From contig JAEUMR010000027.1 in the NCBI GenBank assembly GCA_016791385.1, positions 124,001 through 188,000 on the forward strand: 64,000 bases of DNA. The letters run 5' to 3'. Under the pieces are notes generated by a model. That model saw only the letters and a list, made by a program, of their open reading frames with translations, ran no database searches and was not told where the DNA came from. Both the position numbers and the translations under genes were made by a program. Shown one piece after another: positions 37,440 through 47,689 of the stretch (positions are counted from its first letter, which is position 1; each line of letters starts with the position of its first letter). This DNA is from Hyphomonadaceae bacterium. Its GTDB lineage: Bacteria > Pseudomonadota > Alphaproteobacteria > Caulobacterales > Aquidulcibacteraceae.

Positions 37440-38059
37440 TGACGACGCCCGCCGCAGACAGTAAGAAGCGCCCCATGAATCAGGACCAAGTTCTCGATGA
37501 ATTCCGCGCCGCAGGCGCGCTTCTGGAGGGGCACTTCATCCTCTCCTCCGGGCTTCATTCTCCCGTCTTCTTTCAGAAGAACGCCGTGTTCATGGATCCC
37601 GGCCGGACCGAGCGTTTGTGCAAGGCGCTGGCGGAGAAGGCGAAAGCGGCGTTCGGCAAGATTGATGTCGTGATCTCGCCTGCGGTCGGCGCGATCATTC
37701 CCGGCTACGAAACCGCCCGCCACCTCGGCGCCAAAGCGATGTTCGTGGAGCGCGAGGGCGGCGCGTTTCAATTGCGCCGCGGCTTCTCCATTCAGCCAGG
37801 CGAGCGCGTGCTGATGGTGGAAGATGTCGTCACCACCGGCCTCTCATCGCGCGAATGTCTTGACGCCATCCGCGGCCATCCCGGTGAACTCGTTGGCGCT
37901 GCGTGCATCATCGATCGTTCTGGCGGCAAGGCCGATATCGGCGCCACGTTGATCTCGCTCGCGCAAGTCTCCGCGCCGGCGTACCCGGCCGATCAGCTAC
38001 CGCCCGAGCTGGCGGCGCTGCCGGCGATCAAGCCTGGATCGCGTGGGCTCGCGGCATGA
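37439..38059 (+). CDS. pyrE: Orotate phosphoribosyltransferase
   Basis: PyrE adds ribose-5-phosphate from PRPP to orotate in pyrimidine synthesis. The 206-residue product has [16 protein letters not shown] near residue 32, [12 protein letters not shown] and the PRPP loop [14 protein letters not shown] near residue 124. ATG 37439 overlaps the rsh stop; ATG 37475 ([10 protein letters not shown]) is a possible shorter start. pdxJ overlaps its end as ATGA. Confidence 0.96.
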   Translation: MTTPAADSKKRPMNQDQVLDEFRAAGALLEGHFILSSGLHSPVFFQKNAVFMDPGRTERLCKALAEKAKAAFGKIDVVISPAVGAIIPGYETARHLGAKAMFVEREGGAFQLRRGFSIQPGERVLMVEDVVTTGLSSRECLDAIRGHPGELVGAACIIDRSGGKADIGATLISLAQVSAPAYPADQLPPELAALPAIKPGSRGLAA

Positions 38060-38826
38060 GCGGGCGCGTGCGCCTCGGCGTCAACATCGACCACGTCGCG
38101 ACCATCCGGAACGCGCGCGGGGTGAGTTATCCTGATCCGATGCGCGCGGCGATTGTCGCGCTCGATGCCGGCGCCGACGGCATCACCGCGCACCTGCGCG
38201 AAGATCGCCGTCATATCTCCGATGCCGACATCGCGCGGCTTTCGGTGATGCTGCGCGAGCGCGGCAAACCGTTAAACCTGGAGATGGCGGTCACCTCGGA
38301 GATGCTGGAGATCGCGCTCAAGCATCGGCCACCGGCTGTGTGCCTGGTGCCCGAGCGGCGCGAGGAGCGCACCACGGAGGGCGGGCTCGATGTCGCGGGC
38401 GGCCACAACTGGATCGCCCCGTTCGTGCAGAAGCTGCGCGACGGCGGCAGCAGGGTGTCGCTCTTCATCGGCGCGGACCCCCAGCAGATCGAAGCGGCGA
38501 GCCGCACCGGTGCTGAAGTGATTGAACTGCACACCGGCGCCTATTGCGACGCCGCTCGCGACGGCGAGGCCGAGAAGGCGGCGGAGATCCTGGAGGCGCT
38601 GAAAGCCGCAGCGCGGCAGGCAGCGGCGCTGGGCCTGGAAGTCCATGCCGGTCACGGCATCGACTATGAGACCGTCGCCCCGATCGCGGCCATTCCGCAG
38701 GTGGCAGAGCTCAATATCGGCCACTTTCTGATCGGCGAAGCCATCTTCACGGGGCTTGCTAGCGCCGTCACCGAAATGCGGCGGCGTATCGACGCCGCCC
38801 GCGCAGACGCTAGGCAGGGTCCATGA
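38056..38826 (+). CDS. pdxJ: Pyridoxine 5'-phosphate synthase
   Basis: PdxJ closes the pyridine ring of vitamin B6 from 1-deoxyxylulose phosphate and amino-acetone phosphate. The 256-residue barrel starts [19 protein letters not shown] and has [37 protein letters not shown] and [11 protein letters not shown], all PdxJ signatures. The frame is open 51 codons upstream inside pyrE, but ATG 38056 forms ATGA with the pyrE stop. acpS overlaps its end the same way. Confidence 0.97.
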   Translation: MSGRVRLGVNIDHVATIRNARGVSYPDPMRAAIVALDAGADGITAHLREDRRHISDADIARLSVMLRERGKPLNLEMAVTSEMLEIALKHRPPAVCLVPERREERTTEGGLDVAGGHNWIAPFVQKLRDGGSRVSLFIGADPQQIEAASRTGAEVIELHTGAYCDAARDGEAEKAAEILEALKAAARQAAALGLEVHAGHGIDYETVAPIAAIPQVAELNIGHFLIGEAIFTGLASAVTEMRRRIDAARADARQGP

Positions 38827-39248
38827 TCCTCGGCATCGGTTCCGACATCATCGACATCCGCCGCATCGAACAGACCCTCGAGCGTTTTGGGGAGCGGTTC
38901 ATCTTGCGCGTCTATACTGAGGACGAGCGCCGCAGAGCGGACCGGCGGCCCCTGGAGCGTGCGGCGACCTTCGCCAAGCGTTTCGCGGCCAAGGAAGCGT
39001 GTTCCAAGGCGCTGGGTACAGGATTGAAACAAGGGGTTTTTTGGCGCGACATGGGGGTCTCCAACCTGCCCACCGGCCAGCCGACGATCCGCCTGACGGG
39101 CGGGGCCGCGGCGCGCCTGGCCCTCATGACCCCGGACGGACACGCCCCCCACATCCATGTCACTTTGACCGATGATTTCCCGCTGGCTGTCGCGTACGTC
39201 ATTATTTCGGCGGAGTTGATCCCAATGGGACGGGGAGCGGGCGTTTGA
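38823..39248 (+). CDS. acpS: Holo-[acyl-carrier-protein] synthase
   Basis: AcpS transfers 4'-phosphopantetheine from CoA to acyl carrier protein. The 141-residue product has [15 protein letters not shown] with the magnesium aspartate and [18 protein letters not shown] with the second metal glutamate. It overlaps pdxJ by 4 bases. In many alphaproteobacteria pdxJ-acpS-lepB-rnc-era is a conserved order, and it is here too. Confidence 0.95.
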   Translation: MILGIGSDIIDIRRIEQTLERFGERFILRVYTEDERRRADRRPLERAATFAKRFAAKEACSKALGTGLKQGVFWRDMGVSNLPTGQPTIRLTGGAAARLALMTPDGHAPHIHVTLTDDFPLAVAYVIISAELIPMGRGAGV

Positions 39249-39348
39249 GCAGGCTGACCTCGCGCTGGGGAAAACATTGGTGGGCGCCGGCCCGATCAGA
39301 CACAAGCCGCCAGCTTAGCTGGCCGGCCGGGTCTATAGCGAGAAGCGC

Positions 39349-40113
39349 ATGAGCATGAGCACGACCGGGACTTCGACGCCTGCGATGAGCGTCTTCTGGG
39401 ACAATGTGAAGACGATCCTCTACGCGCTCGCGCTAGCGATGGTGCTGCGCTTCACCATCGCCCAGCCGTTCCGCATTCCATCGGGCTCGATGCAGCCCAC
39501 GCTCGAAGTCGGCGACTACATCGTCGTGACGAAATGGTCTTACGGCTATGGCCGCTTCTCGTTCGCGCCGCTCGAAGGCCTGTTCCCGCATGGACGCCTG
39601 TTTGGCTCTGAACCGCATCGCGGCGACGTGGTGGTGTTCCGCCCCCCGCCGGAGCCGGATCGCGATTTCATCAAGCGCGTGATTGGCCTTCCGGGTGACC
39701 GCATCCAGATGATTGACGGCCTGCTGCACATCAATGGCCAGCCGGTGCAGCGTGAATCGCTCGGCATCGTGAACTTTGAAGACGAAGACGGTTTGATCGA
39801 GCCGATCCAGGCCTATCGCGAAACGCTTCCGGACGGGGGCAGTTACACTGTGTTCGACCGCACCCCGCGCGGCGAACTTGATAACACGCGCGTCTACGTC
39901 GTGCCCGAGGGGCACTATTTCATGATGGGTGACGACCGCGACAATTCAGCGGACAGCCGTGTGCCATCGGTGGTGGGGTATGTGCCGTTCGACAATCTGG
40001 TCGGCCCCGCACAATTCGTCGTCGTCTCGTTCGACAACACCACATCGCTGCTGCAGCCCTGGACCCTGTTCACTGGTTTCCGTGGATCGAGGTTCCTGAA
40101 GTCAGTGAATTGA
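39349..40113 (+). CDS. lepB: Signal peptidase I
   Basis: LepB cleaves signal peptides at the outer face of the inner membrane. The 254-residue product has one N-terminal anchor (about residues 20-38), the catalytic Ser47 in RIPSGSMQPTL, the general-base Lys109 in DFIKRVIGLPGD, and box E GDDRDNSADSR. A 100-base gap with a CCAGC/GCTGG hairpin (39310-39322) separates it from acpS, so it may have its own promoter. rnc overlaps its stop with a TTGA junction. Confidence 0.96.
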   Translation: MSMSTTGTSTPAMSVFWDNVKTILYALALAMVLRFTIAQPFRIPSGSMQPTLEVGDYIVVTKWSYGYGRFSFAPLEGLFPHGRLFGSEPHRGDVVVFRPPPEPDRDFIKRVIGLPGDRIQMIDGLLHINGQPVQRESLGIVNFEDEDGLIEPIQAYRETLPDGGSYTVFDRTPRGELDNTRVYVVPEGHYFMMGDDRDNSADSRVPSVVGYVPFDNLVGPAQFVVVSFDNTTSLLQPWTLFTGFRGSRFLKSVN

Positions 40114-40811
40114 GCGGGCGCCGTAAGCCGCAGGATGCCCAACTGGCGGAGCTTGAGCAGCGTCTCGGCTACGCGTTCGGCGATCGCGCCTTGCTGCAGG
40201 AAGCGCTTACACACGCCAGCGTGCTCGATGGCTCGAAGAAGGGCCGCTCCTATGAGCGGCTGGAGTTCCTGGGCGATCGCGTGCTCGGCCTGATCGTGGC
40301 CGAACGGCTGTTTGCTGAGCATGATGGCCGCGACGAGGGTGAACTGGCGCCGCTGCTCAACGCGCTCGTAAATCGTCACGCCTGCGCCCGGGCGGCCCGG
40401 GCGGCGGGCCTCGGCGAGGTGGTGGCGCTTTCACCCTCGGAGGAGACAAGCGGGGGGCGCGGCAAAGAGGCTATCCTCGCCGACATCTGCGAATCCGTGA
40501 TCGCGGCGCTATATCTGGATGGCGGCATCGAAGCGGCACGAGCGTTCGTGACCCGCTTCTGGGGCGATGCGTTCGACGATGTAAGCAGCGCCCCGCGCGA
40601 CGCGAAGACGGTGCTGCAGGAATGGGTTGCGGCCCGGAGGAAGGGTTTGAGTTACGTGGTGGTTGAACGGACTGGTCCCGAGCACGCGCCGCACTTCGTG
40701 ATCGAAGCGCACGTGGATGGCTTCGAGCCTATGCGCGGTGAGGGAAGCTCCAAACGCGAAGCGCAGCGCGCGGCCGCCGCTGCGTTTCTTGCCGCGCAGG
40801 GTGTGCAATGA
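40110..40811 (+). CDS. rnc: Ribonuclease III
   Basis: RNase III cuts double-stranded RNA in rRNA and mRNA processing. The 233-residue product has the catalytic signature RLEFLGDRVLGLIVAE near residues 49-65, the second acidic site in ADICESVIAALYLDGG, and a C-terminal double-stranded RNA-binding domain (about 160-230) ending GSSKREAQRAAAAAFL. The TTG start at 40110 overlaps lepB, and era overlaps its end as ATGA. Confidence 0.96.
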   Translation: MSGRRKPQDAQLAELEQRLGYAFGDRALLQEALTHASVLDGSKKGRSYERLEFLGDRVLGLIVAERLFAEHDGRDEGELAPLLNALVNRHACARAARAAGLGEVVALSPSEETSGGRGKEAILADICESVIAALYLDGGIEAARAFVTRFWGDAFDDVSSAPRDAKTVLQEWVAARRKGLSYVVVERTGPEHAPHFVIEAHVDGFEPMRGEGSSKREAQRAAAAAFLAAQGVQ

Positions 40812-41740
40812 GCGAACAACGTTGCGCTGTCGTCGCCGTTCTGGGCGCGCCCAATGCTGGCAAGTCGACGCTCGTGAACACGCTCGTCGGCGCCAAGGTC
40901 GCGGCGGTGACGCAAAAAGTGCAGACGACGCGTGCGCTGGTGCGCGGCATCGTCATGCACGGAGACGTGCAGCTTGTGCTCATCGATACGCCCGGCGTGT
41001 TTGCGCCAAAGCGCCGGCTGGACCGCGCGATGGTCGCCGCCGCCTGGAGCGCGCTTGAGGGCGCCGACGCAATCCTCCACGTCGTGGACGCGGCGGCCCA
41101 CGTGCCGGGTGGCAAGAAGAGCGGCGCCGATCTGCACTCGGTCGACGATTCCGAACGCATCGCCGCGAAGCTGAAGGCGTTGGAGCTGCCCTCCATCCTG
41201 GTGCTCAACAAGGTTGATGCGGTCTCGCGGCCACACTTGCTCGCGATCACCACCAAGCTGGTCGAGCAGGGCCTCTACACCGACGTGTTCATGGTCTCGG
41301 CCAAGTCTGGCGATGGCGTCCAAGATATCGCGCGCACACTGGCCGAGCGCGCCCCGGAGGGCCCGTGGCTCTTCCCGGAAGATCAAACCATGGATGCGCC
41401 TGCACGCGTGCTCGCCGCGGAGATCACCCGCGAGAAGGCGATGCTCCGCCTGCATGATGAATTGCCGTACGATCTGATCGTCGAAACGGACAGCTGGGAA
41501 GAGCGCAAGGACGGCTCGGCCCGGATCGAACAGACGATTTATGTTGCGCGAGAAAGTCAGCGCAAGATCGCCATCGGCGCCGGCGGCCAGACCATCAAGA
41601 TCATCGGCGAACAGGCGCGCAAGGAAATGGAGGCTGCCTTCGATCGGCGCATCCACCTCTTCCTGTACGTCAAACTGCGCGAGGACTGGAGCGAAGAGCG
41701 CGCGATCTATCAGCGGCTCGGGCTCGATTACGAAGCTTAG
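40808..41740 (+). CDS. era: GTPase Era
   Basis: Era is a GTPase that binds 16S rRNA and checks small-subunit assembly. The 310-residue product has G1 GAPNAGKST, G2 in VQTTRALVRGI, G3 DTPG, G4 NKVD and a C-terminal KH domain with RIEQTIYVARESQRKIAIGAGGQTIK kept in the expected place. It is coupled to rnc and is followed by recO after 3 bases. Confidence 0.97.
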   Translation: MSEQRCAVVAVLGAPNAGKSTLVNTLVGAKVAAVTQKVQTTRALVRGIVMHGDVQLVLIDTPGVFAPKRRLDRAMVAAAWSALEGADAILHVVDAAAHVPGGKKSGADLHSVDDSERIAAKLKALELPSILVLNKVDAVSRPHLLAITTKLVEQGLYTDVFMVSAKSGDGVQDIARTLAERAPEGPWLFPEDQTMDAPARVLAAEITREKAMLRLHDELPYDLIVETDSWEERKDGSARIEQTIYVARESQRKIAIGAGGQTIKIIGEQARKEMEAAFDRRIHLFLYVKLREDWSEERAIYQRLGLDYEA

Positions 41741-41743
41741 GCG

Positions 41744-42472
41744 ATGGAATGGGTCGACAACGCTATCGTGCTCGGCGCGCGCCATTTCGGTGAAGGCAAG
41801 CTCGTCGCCGAGGTGTTTGCGCGCGAGCATGGGCGCTTCGGCGGCGTCGTGCATGCGGGGCGCAAGTCGCAGCCGATCTTGCAAGCCGGCAACGTCGTGC
41901 ATACCGGCTGGAAGGCGCGCCTTTCTGAGCAGCTTGGCTTCTACAATCCGCTGGAGCTCATTGAACCGCACGCGACGCGCCTGCTCGACGATCCGATCGC
42001 GCTGGCAGGGCTTTCCTCGGCCGTCGCGCTCGTCCGCGGCGCGACGCCGGAGCGCCAGGCCTATCCCCAGCTTTACGACGCACTCATCGTCCTGATCGAA
42101 GCGATGCCGCACACCGATATTTGGCCCGCGCTCTACACCCGCTTTGAACTGGGGTTGCTGTCTGCGCTTGGGTATGGCCTCGACCTCACGCGATGCGCGG
42201 TCACGGGCGAGACCGAGGGGTTGGCCTGGGTCAGCCCCCGCACCGGGCGCGCTGCGACCTATGAGGCAGGCGCGCCCCATGCCGACGTGTTGCTGCGTCT
42301 GCCGCGCTTCCTAGTCGATGCGGAAGCGCAATTAGAGAGCGGGGACGTTGCTGACGCCTTCGCGCTCGGCGGCTACTTCCTGGAGCGCCGCGTCTTCGAC
42401 CACAAAGGCGAAGGCATGCCCGAAGCCCGCCGCCGGCTGATCGAGCGGTTGGGATTTGCAGGACGACTCTGA
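41744..42472 (+). CDS. recO: DNA repair protein RecO
   Basis: RecO helps load RecA at gaps in the RecFOR pathway. The 242-residue product begins MEWVDNAIVLGARHFGEGKLVAEVFAREHG in the OB fold, has HAGRKSQPILQAGN, and a helical C-terminal part containing CAVTGETEGLAWVSPRTGRA. Only one cysteine of the usual zinc site is seen. It ends 44 bases before parC. Confidence 0.92.
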   Translation: MEWVDNAIVLGARHFGEGKLVAEVFAREHGRFGGVVHAGRKSQPILQAGNVVHTGWKARLSEQLGFYNPLELIEPHATRLLDDPIALAGLSSAVALVRGATPERQAYPQLYDALIVLIEAMPHTDIWPALYTRFELGLLSALGYGLDLTRCAVTGETEGLAWVSPRTGRAATYEAGAPHADVLLRLPRFLVDAEAQLESGDVADAFALGGYFLERRVFDHKGEGMPEARRRLIERLGFAGRL

Positions 42473-42516
42473 TTTAAGCGTGCCAGAACGCACGCGATCG
42501 TTTCGGAGAGCCAAGA

Positions 42517-44757
42517 ATGGCTGATGACGTCACCCGTTCGCCGGAGGAAGGCGGGCGCATTGTGGAGGAGCCGATCGGCGAGGCGCTGGCTAAGCGCTAT
42601 CTCGCCTATGCGCTCTCCACCATCACCAGCCGCGCGCTGCCGGACGTTCGCGACGGGCTGAAGCCGGTGCATCGGCGCGTGCTCTACGCGATGAAGCGGC
42701 TCAATCTCACCGCCGACGCCGCGTTTCGTAAGAGCGCGAAGGTGGTCGGCGATGTGATGGGCGATTTCCATCCGCACGGCGACCAGGCGATCTATGATGC
42801 GATGGTCCGCCTCGCGCAGGACTTCAACGCACGTTATCCGCTGATCGACGGACAAGGCAATTTCGGCAACATCGACGGCGATAACCCCGCCGCGATGCGG
42901 TACACGGAAAGCCGCCTCACCAAGGCGGCCGAGGCGCTGCTCGAAGGCATCGACGAAGACGCCGTCGATTTCCGCCCCAGCTATGACGGCACCAAGGAAG
43001 AACCGGTGGTTCTTCCCGCGGCCTTCCCGAACCTACTCGCGAACGGCGCCTCAGGCATCGCCGTCGGCATGGCGACGAGCATTCCGCCGCACAACGCCGC
43101 CGAGCTGATCGACGCCTGCGTGCATCTGATCGACAATTCCAAGGCGACGACCGAAGACCTGCTGCAATACGTCAAAGGTCCTGACTTCCCGACCGGGGGT
43201 CTCGTCGTCGAACCGCCTGAGAGCATCCGCGAAGCATACGAAACTGGCCGCGGCGGCTTCCGCGTGCGAGCGCGTTGGATCACCGAAGATCTCGGCCGTG
43301 GCATGTGGCGCATCGTTGTCACCGAGATTCCGTACCTCGTGCAGAAGACCAAACTGGTCGAGCAACTCGCCGAGGTGATCGAGAACAAAAAGGCGCCGCT
43401 GCTGGGCGATGTGCGCGACGAAAGCGCCGAAGACATTCGCCTTGTGCTCGAACCGAAGGCGCGCACGGTCGAGCCAAACGTGCTGATGGAGAGCCTGTTC
43501 AAGCTGACGGCGCTCGAAACACGCATTCCGATCAACATGAACGTGCTCGACGCGCAGGGCGCCCCGCGGGTGATGGGGCTCAAGGACGTACTGCGCGCGT
43601 TCCTAGATCACCGCCGCGACGTGCTGCAGCGGCGTACGACGTACCGTCTCGCCAAGATCGCTCAGCGCCTCGATGTGTTGGCGGGCCTCCTCATCGTTTA
43701 TCTCAATCTTGACGAGGTGATCCGCATCATCCGCAATGAGGATGAGCCAAAGTCGAAGCTGATCTCGCGCTTCACGCTCAATGAGACGCAGGCCGAGGCG
43801 ATCCTCAACACGCGGCTGCGCCAATTGCGCAAGCTCGAAGAAATGGAAATCCGCCGCGAGGACGCCGCGTTGCGCGAGGAGCAGAAGGACCTGCAAGGCC
43901 TTCTCGAGGACACGCGTAAGCAATGGCGGCGCATCGCCGGCGAACTGAAAGAAACGCGCAAGCTGTTCGACCCGAAGACGGCCACGGGCCGCCGGCTCAG
44001 CGAACTCGGCGAAGCCGCTGCGGTGGCGACGGAGATCGACGTCGAAGCCTTCATCGTGCGCGAGCCGTTGACGGTGGTGCTTTCGGAGAAGGGCTGGATC
44101 CGCGCCCTCAAAGGTCACGGCGATCTCTCCAATCTGCAGTTCAAGGAAGGTGACGCGGCCCAGCACATCGTCCGCTGCGAGACCACCGACAAGCTGCTGC
44201 TGTTCGCCTCCGATGGCCGCGCCTTCACGCTCGATGCGCATAAGCTTCCCGGCGGCCGCGGCCACGGCGAGCCGGTGCGCCTATCGATCGAGTTGGGCGA
44301 CATCGACGAAGCGGTCGCGCTGTTCAAGTACGAGGAAGGCGCAAAGCGCGTCGTCGCCAGCCACGAGGGCTACGGCTTCTTGATTGCCGAGAGCGAAATG
44401 GTGGCCTCCAAACGCTCGGGCAAGCAGATCCTCAACGGGCGCGCCATCGCCGCCGCCAAGGTGGAGGGCGATCAGGTCGCCGTGATCGGCGAACGCAAGA
44501 AGCTGTTGATCTTCCCGCTCGACGAACTGCCGGAGATGAACCGGGGCAAGGGCGTAAAGCTGCAAAGCTACCACGATCGCGGTCTGGCCGACGTGAAGGT
44601 GTTCGCCAAGGACGAGGGGCTCACCTGGGAAGACAGCGCTGGGCGCGTCCGCGCCGTGCCCGAGTGGAAGGAGTATCGCGGCAAGCGCGGCTCGGCGGGC
44701 AAGGTCGCGCCGAAGGGCTTCTCGCGCTCGGGGCGCTTCAGCGACGTGATCGGCTAG
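42517..44757 (+). CDS. parC: DNA topoisomerase IV subunit A
   Basis: ParC is the cleaving subunit of topoisomerase IV, which unlinks sister chromosomes. The 746-residue product has the active tyrosine Tyr129 in [10 protein letters not shown] and the [18 protein letters not shown] stretch. The C-terminal domain is shorter and lacks the QRRGGKG box, separating it from gyrase. The positions matching E. coli Ser80 and Glu84 are Gln90 and Asp94 ([12 protein letters not shown]). ParE is not in the window. Confidence 0.96.
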   Translation: MADDVTRSPEEGGRIVEEPIGEALAKRYLAYALSTITSRALPDVRDGLKPVHRRVLYAMKRLNLTADAAFRKSAKVVGDVMGDFHPHGDQAIYDAMVRLAQDFNARYPLIDGQGNFGNIDGDNPAAMRYTESRLTKAAEALLEGIDEDAVDFRPSYDGTKEEPVVLPAAFPNLLANGASGIAVGMATSIPPHNAAELIDACVHLIDNSKATTEDLLQYVKGPDFPTGGLVVEPPESIREAYETGRGGFRVRARWITEDLGRGMWRIVVTEIPYLVQKTKLVEQLAEVIENKKAPLLGDVRDESAEDIRLVLEPKARTVEPNVLMESLFKLTALETRIPINMNVLDAQGAPRVMGLKDVLRAFLDHRRDVLQRRTTYRLAKIAQRLDVLAGLLIVYLNLDEVIRIIRNEDEPKSKLISRFTLNETQAEAILNTRLRQLRKLEEMEIRREDAALREEQKDLQGLLEDTRKQWRRIAGELKETRKLFDPKTATGRRLSELGEAAAVATEIDVEAFIVREPLTVVLSEKGWIRALKGHGDLSNLQFKEGDAAQHIVRCETTDKLLLFASDGRAFTLDAHKLPGGRGHGEPVRLSIELGDIDEAVALFKYEEGAKRVVASHEGYGFLIAESEMVASKRSGKQILNGRAIAAAKVEGDQVAVIGERKKLLIFPLDELPEMNRGKGVKLQSYHDRGLADVKVFAKDEGLTWEDSAGRVRAVPEWKEYRGKRGSAGKVAPKGFSRSGRFSDVIG

Positions 44758-44857
44758 GCGCGTACGCCCCAAGCACTTTCTGGCGCGACGGGTTCGGGGA
44801 GTTCCTATATTAACAGCGGAATGACTCGGACACGGGTCGCCGGAATAGGGAACGATA

Positions 44858-45433
44858 ATGGGCCTCGGACTTATCCTGCTGATCGTCGCCGTCGTGCTCG
44901 TGGTGCTGCTGATCGGCATCTACAACCGGCTTGTCGCTCTGCGGCAGAATTGCGGCCAAGCCTTCGCCGACATCGATGTGCAATTGCGCCAGCGGCACGA
45001 CCTGATCCCGAACCTAGTCGAGACCGTGAAGGGCTACGCCGCGCACGAAAAGGGCACGCTCGAGGCTGTCATCCAGGCGCGCAACGCCGCCGTGAGCGCC
45101 GAAAAGACCGGCGATCCGAAAGCGATGGGCCAGGCCGAAGGCATGCTGGGCGCTGCGCTCGGACGCCTGATCGCGCTGTCGGAAGCCTATCCGGACCTCA
45201 AGGCCAACACGAATTTCCAACAGCTTCAGGCCGAGCTCTCCGACATCGAGAACAAGATCGCCGCCGCGCGCCGCTTCTTCAACAACGCCGTCGGCGAATA
45301 CAACACTGCGCGGGAGCAATTCCCGGCAGTCTTGATCGCCGGTCCGTTCGGCTTCGGCCCGCGCGACTTCTTCAACCTGGGAGAAGAGAACCGCGCGACG
45401 ATGGAGCAGGCGCCGCAGGTGAAGTTCAGCTAA
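44858..45433 (+). CDS. lemA: LemA family protein
   Basis: The 191-residue product has a single N-terminal membrane helix (LGLILLIVAVVLVVLLIGI) and a coiled helical periplasmic or cytosolic domain with YNRLVALRQNC, DVQLRQRHDLIPNLVETVKGYA and ENKIAAARRFFNNAVGEYN. Function is poorly defined, but LemA is often paired with HtpX or TPM-domain proteins in membrane quality control, as it is here. A TATATT box lies at 44806-44811 about 47 bases upstream; its -35 partner is not clear. Confidence 0.93.
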   Translation: MGLGLILLIVAVVLVVLLIGIYNRLVALRQNCGQAFADIDVQLRQRHDLIPNLVETVKGYAAHEKGTLEAVIQARNAAVSAEKTGDPKAMGQAEGMLGAALGRLIALSEAYPDLKANTNFQQLQAELSDIENKIAAARRFFNNAVGEYNTAREQFPAVLIAGPFGFGPRDFFNLGEENRATMEQAPQVKFS

Positions 45434-45446
45434 AGGCGCAACGCTC

Positions 45447-46490
45447 GTGGGCGCTTACGGCCTACAGACGCACATTTGGGGCAACAACTGGAAGTCCGGG
45501 CTGCTGATGCTCGGATTTCCGGTGCTCCTTATCCTGCTGACATACGGGCTGTTCCTGCTGTTCGCGGGCTTCTCCGGCGCCTCGATCGGCAAGGATGAGA
45601 TCGCCGGACCGTTCCTGTGGGCGGCCGATGCTTTGGCGCGGGCGTGGCCGTTTGCGATCGCCGGCGCGATCCTCTGGTTCGGCATCGCCTACGCCTTCTA
45701 TCAGGGCATCATCGACGCTGCGACCGGCGCGCACAAAGTCGAGCGCCGCGACGAGCCGAAGCTCTATAATTTGCTCGAAAACCTCTGCATCTCGCGCGGC
45801 ATCAAAACACCAGCGCTGCGCATCATGGAAACCGATGCGCTGAACGCGTTCGCGACGGGCCTGCATGAGGGCCAGTACTCGATAACGGTCACGCGCGGGC
45901 TGATTCACACGCTGACCGATCAGGAGCTTGAGGCCGTGCTCGCGCACGAGCTGACGCACATCCGCAATCGTGATGTGCGCCTTCTGGTGATCGCCGTCGT
46001 ATTTGTCGGCATCTTCTCCTTCGTCGGCGAGATCGTGTTCCGCAGCCTCTGGTATTCGGGCGGGCCGCGGCGCTCGTCGCGGCGTGACTCGAACGGTGGC
46101 GGTGGCGGCGCGTTCGTCGCTGTTCTCGTAGCGCTGGCGTTGATCGCGCTGTCGTACGCGCTGGCCATTGTGATCCGCTTCGCCCTATCGCGGCGGCGCG
46201 AATATTTGGCGGACGCTGGCGCTGTTGAACTCACCAAGAACCCCGACGCGATGATCTCGGCGCTTCAGAAAATCTCGGGCAATGCCGTCGTGCAGGCGCC
46301 GTCGGAAGTGCGCGAGATGTTCATCGAGAACCCGCACGCAGACCTCACCAGTGTCTTTGCGACGCACCCGCCGATCGCCAAGCGCATCGAGGCGCTGGTG
46401 CGCTACGCGGGCGGCCATGTTGCAGCGCCCGCATCTGCGCCGCCGCTGCAAGCGGATGCCGGTGCGCCCAAGCGCGGGCCGTGGGGCTAA
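45447..46490 (+). CDS. htpX: M48-family membrane metalloprotease, HtpX-like
   Basis: This 347-residue zinc protease degrades damaged inner-membrane proteins. It has two N-terminal hydrophobic segments (about 20-42 and 66-90), the zinc motif HELTH at residues 167-171, a further hydrophobic region around 180-240 split by a Gly/Ser/Arg loop, and the third zinc ligand in RREYLADAGAVEL. The C-terminal part has FATHPPIAKRIEAL. A GTG start at 45447 is used 13 bases after lemA. A double hairpin terminator follows. Confidence 0.92.
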   Translation: MGAYGLQTHIWGNNWKSGLLMLGFPVLLILLTYGLFLLFAGFSGASIGKDEIAGPFLWAADALARAWPFAIAGAILWFGIAYAFYQGIIDAATGAHKVERRDEPKLYNLLENLCISRGIKTPALRIMETDALNAFATGLHEGQYSITVTRGLIHTLTDQELEAVLAHELTHIRNRDVRLLVIAVVFVGIFSFVGEIVFRSLWYSGGPRRSSRRDSNGGGGGAFVAVLVALALIALSYALAIVIRFALSRRREYLADAGAVELTKNPDAMISALQKISGNAVVQAPSEVREMFIENPHADLTSVFATHPPIAKRIEALVRYAGGHVAAPASAPPLQADAGAPKRGPWG

Positions 46491-46496
46491 AAAGAG

Positions 46497-46541
46497 GGGC
46501 GCGGGAGGCAGACCTTCCCGCGCCCAAGGCTATGGAGCCTT
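46497..46541. terminator. Bidirectional terminator between htpX and the PspC-domain gene
   Basis: GGGCGCGGGA (46497-46506) pairs perfectly with TCCCGCGCCC (46516-46525) over a 9-base loop. A second stem, AAGGCT (46526-46531) with AGCCTT (46536-46541) and an ATGG tetraloop, follows at once. The pair sits in the only convergent gap of any size in the window and likely ends transcripts from both sides. Confidence 0.65.
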
Positions 46542-46548
46542 CACAAAC

Positions 46549-47688
46549 TCAACCGTTCCAGCTGGCCTTCCAGTAGCTGACGAAGTCGCGGATCACGACG
46601 TACGCTTGTTCCATCAGCTGGCGCGCGTCGGGGATGTACATCCAGGCGAACCAGCCGGCGGCGGCGACGATCACCACCGTGATCAACCCATCGGCCGCTC
46701 CGAAGCCATAGCGATAGCCGCTGACCGTCGCGTACGAAGCGCGGCGCAGCGCGCTGAACGGCGCCGAGATCGCCGCATAAGCGATGCACAACACCACGAC
46801 CGCCAGCCAGAGCGGCACGCCGACGGGCGGCGCCCAGCCCAGGATCGAGCCCGCGCCGAGCAGCGAGAAGAAGGCGAGCAGGAACGCGATCAGTAAGGCG
46901 GCGGTGATGATGCTGAACACGAAAGCGAGCAATCCGGCGACGACGCGCGTGAAGTAGCCGACTGGCCTCACCGGCGCGGCGGCGGGGGCCACGCCGTAAT
47001 CGTCGTTGCGCCACGAGCGGCGCCACGCGCGCATCTGTTGGCGCCATGCGCGCCGCTGGGCCCGCCACTGCGCGCGCCAATGCGGCGCTTCCTCTTCCGT
47101 GAAGCGCGCATATTGATGCTTGGCGCGGTCGATGACTTCTTGGGCGTTGAAGGGCGCGCCATGCGCGGCGGCCATTTCCTCGCTGGTGGCTGCAACCGGC
47201 ACAGCGAACACCAGAGCCAGATAGATCAGCGCGGTGAGACCGCCACTGAAGACGGCGGAGACCAGCCACAGCACGCGAACCCAGGCCACGTCGATGCCGG
47301 CATAGGCGGCAAGGCCCGCGCTGACGCCTGTCCAAGCCTGGCGGTCATAGATGCGATAGAGCCGGCGTTGCGGGCGCACATATTCGTCTTCGCCCTGCGT
47401 TTGCGAGCCTGCGTTTTGCTGGGCGCCGGCGTCTTCGCCTTCTACCGGTCCCATTTCGCTGAGAATGCGCGCCATCTCATCGGCGGAGACGACGCTCTTG
47501 CTTGGCGAGAGGTAGTTCGCGCACTTGTCGGCGATCGCCTGCTCGAGGTCGCGCACGATCTCGGCTTTGTCAGGATTGTCCGTGAGCGTGCTTTGCGCGC
47601 GGCCGATATAGGCGCGCAGCGCGTCGTAAGCGGGCTCCTCCAATTGATAGGGGTTGCCGTTCAGATTGATGGTGACGACGCGTTCCAT
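46549..47688 (-). CDS. PspC-domain membrane protein with Trp/Arg-rich linker
   Basis: The 379-residue product has an N-terminal helical domain (1-80), a PspC domain at about 109-166 (RRLYRIYDRQAWTGVSAGLAAY then a membrane helix), a linker with an unusual Trp/Arg-rich segment at 204-227, and a second membrane block at about 245-350 with three or four helices. PspC proteins sense membrane stress; the added C-terminal helices are not part of classical PspC. It lies 1 base after padR in the same operon and is probably repressed by it. Confidence 0.85.
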   Translation of the reverse strand: MERVVTINLNGNPYQLEEPAYDALRAYIGRAQSTLTDNPDKAEIVRDLEQAIADKCANYLSPSKSVVSADEMARILSEMGPVEGEDAGAQQNAGSQTQGEDEYVRPQRRLYRIYDRQAWTGVSAGLAAYAGIDVAWVRVLWLVSAVFSGGLTALIYLALVFAVPVAATSEEMAAAHGAPFNAQEVIDRAKHQYARFTEEEAPHWRAQWRAQRRAWRQQMRAWRRSWRNDDYGVAPAAAPVRPVGYFTRVVAGLLAFVFSIITAALLIAFLLAFFSLLGAGSILGWAPPVGVPLWLAVVVLCIAYAAISAPFSALRRASYATVSGYRYGFGAADGLITVVIVAAAGWFAWMYIPDARQLMEQAYVVIRDFVSYWKASWNG

Positions 47689-47689
47689 T

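Noticed and set aside
40652-42280. 542-codon minus-strand open frame opposite rnc, era and recO
   Set aside because: It crosses three conserved genes antisense and has no recognisable domain.
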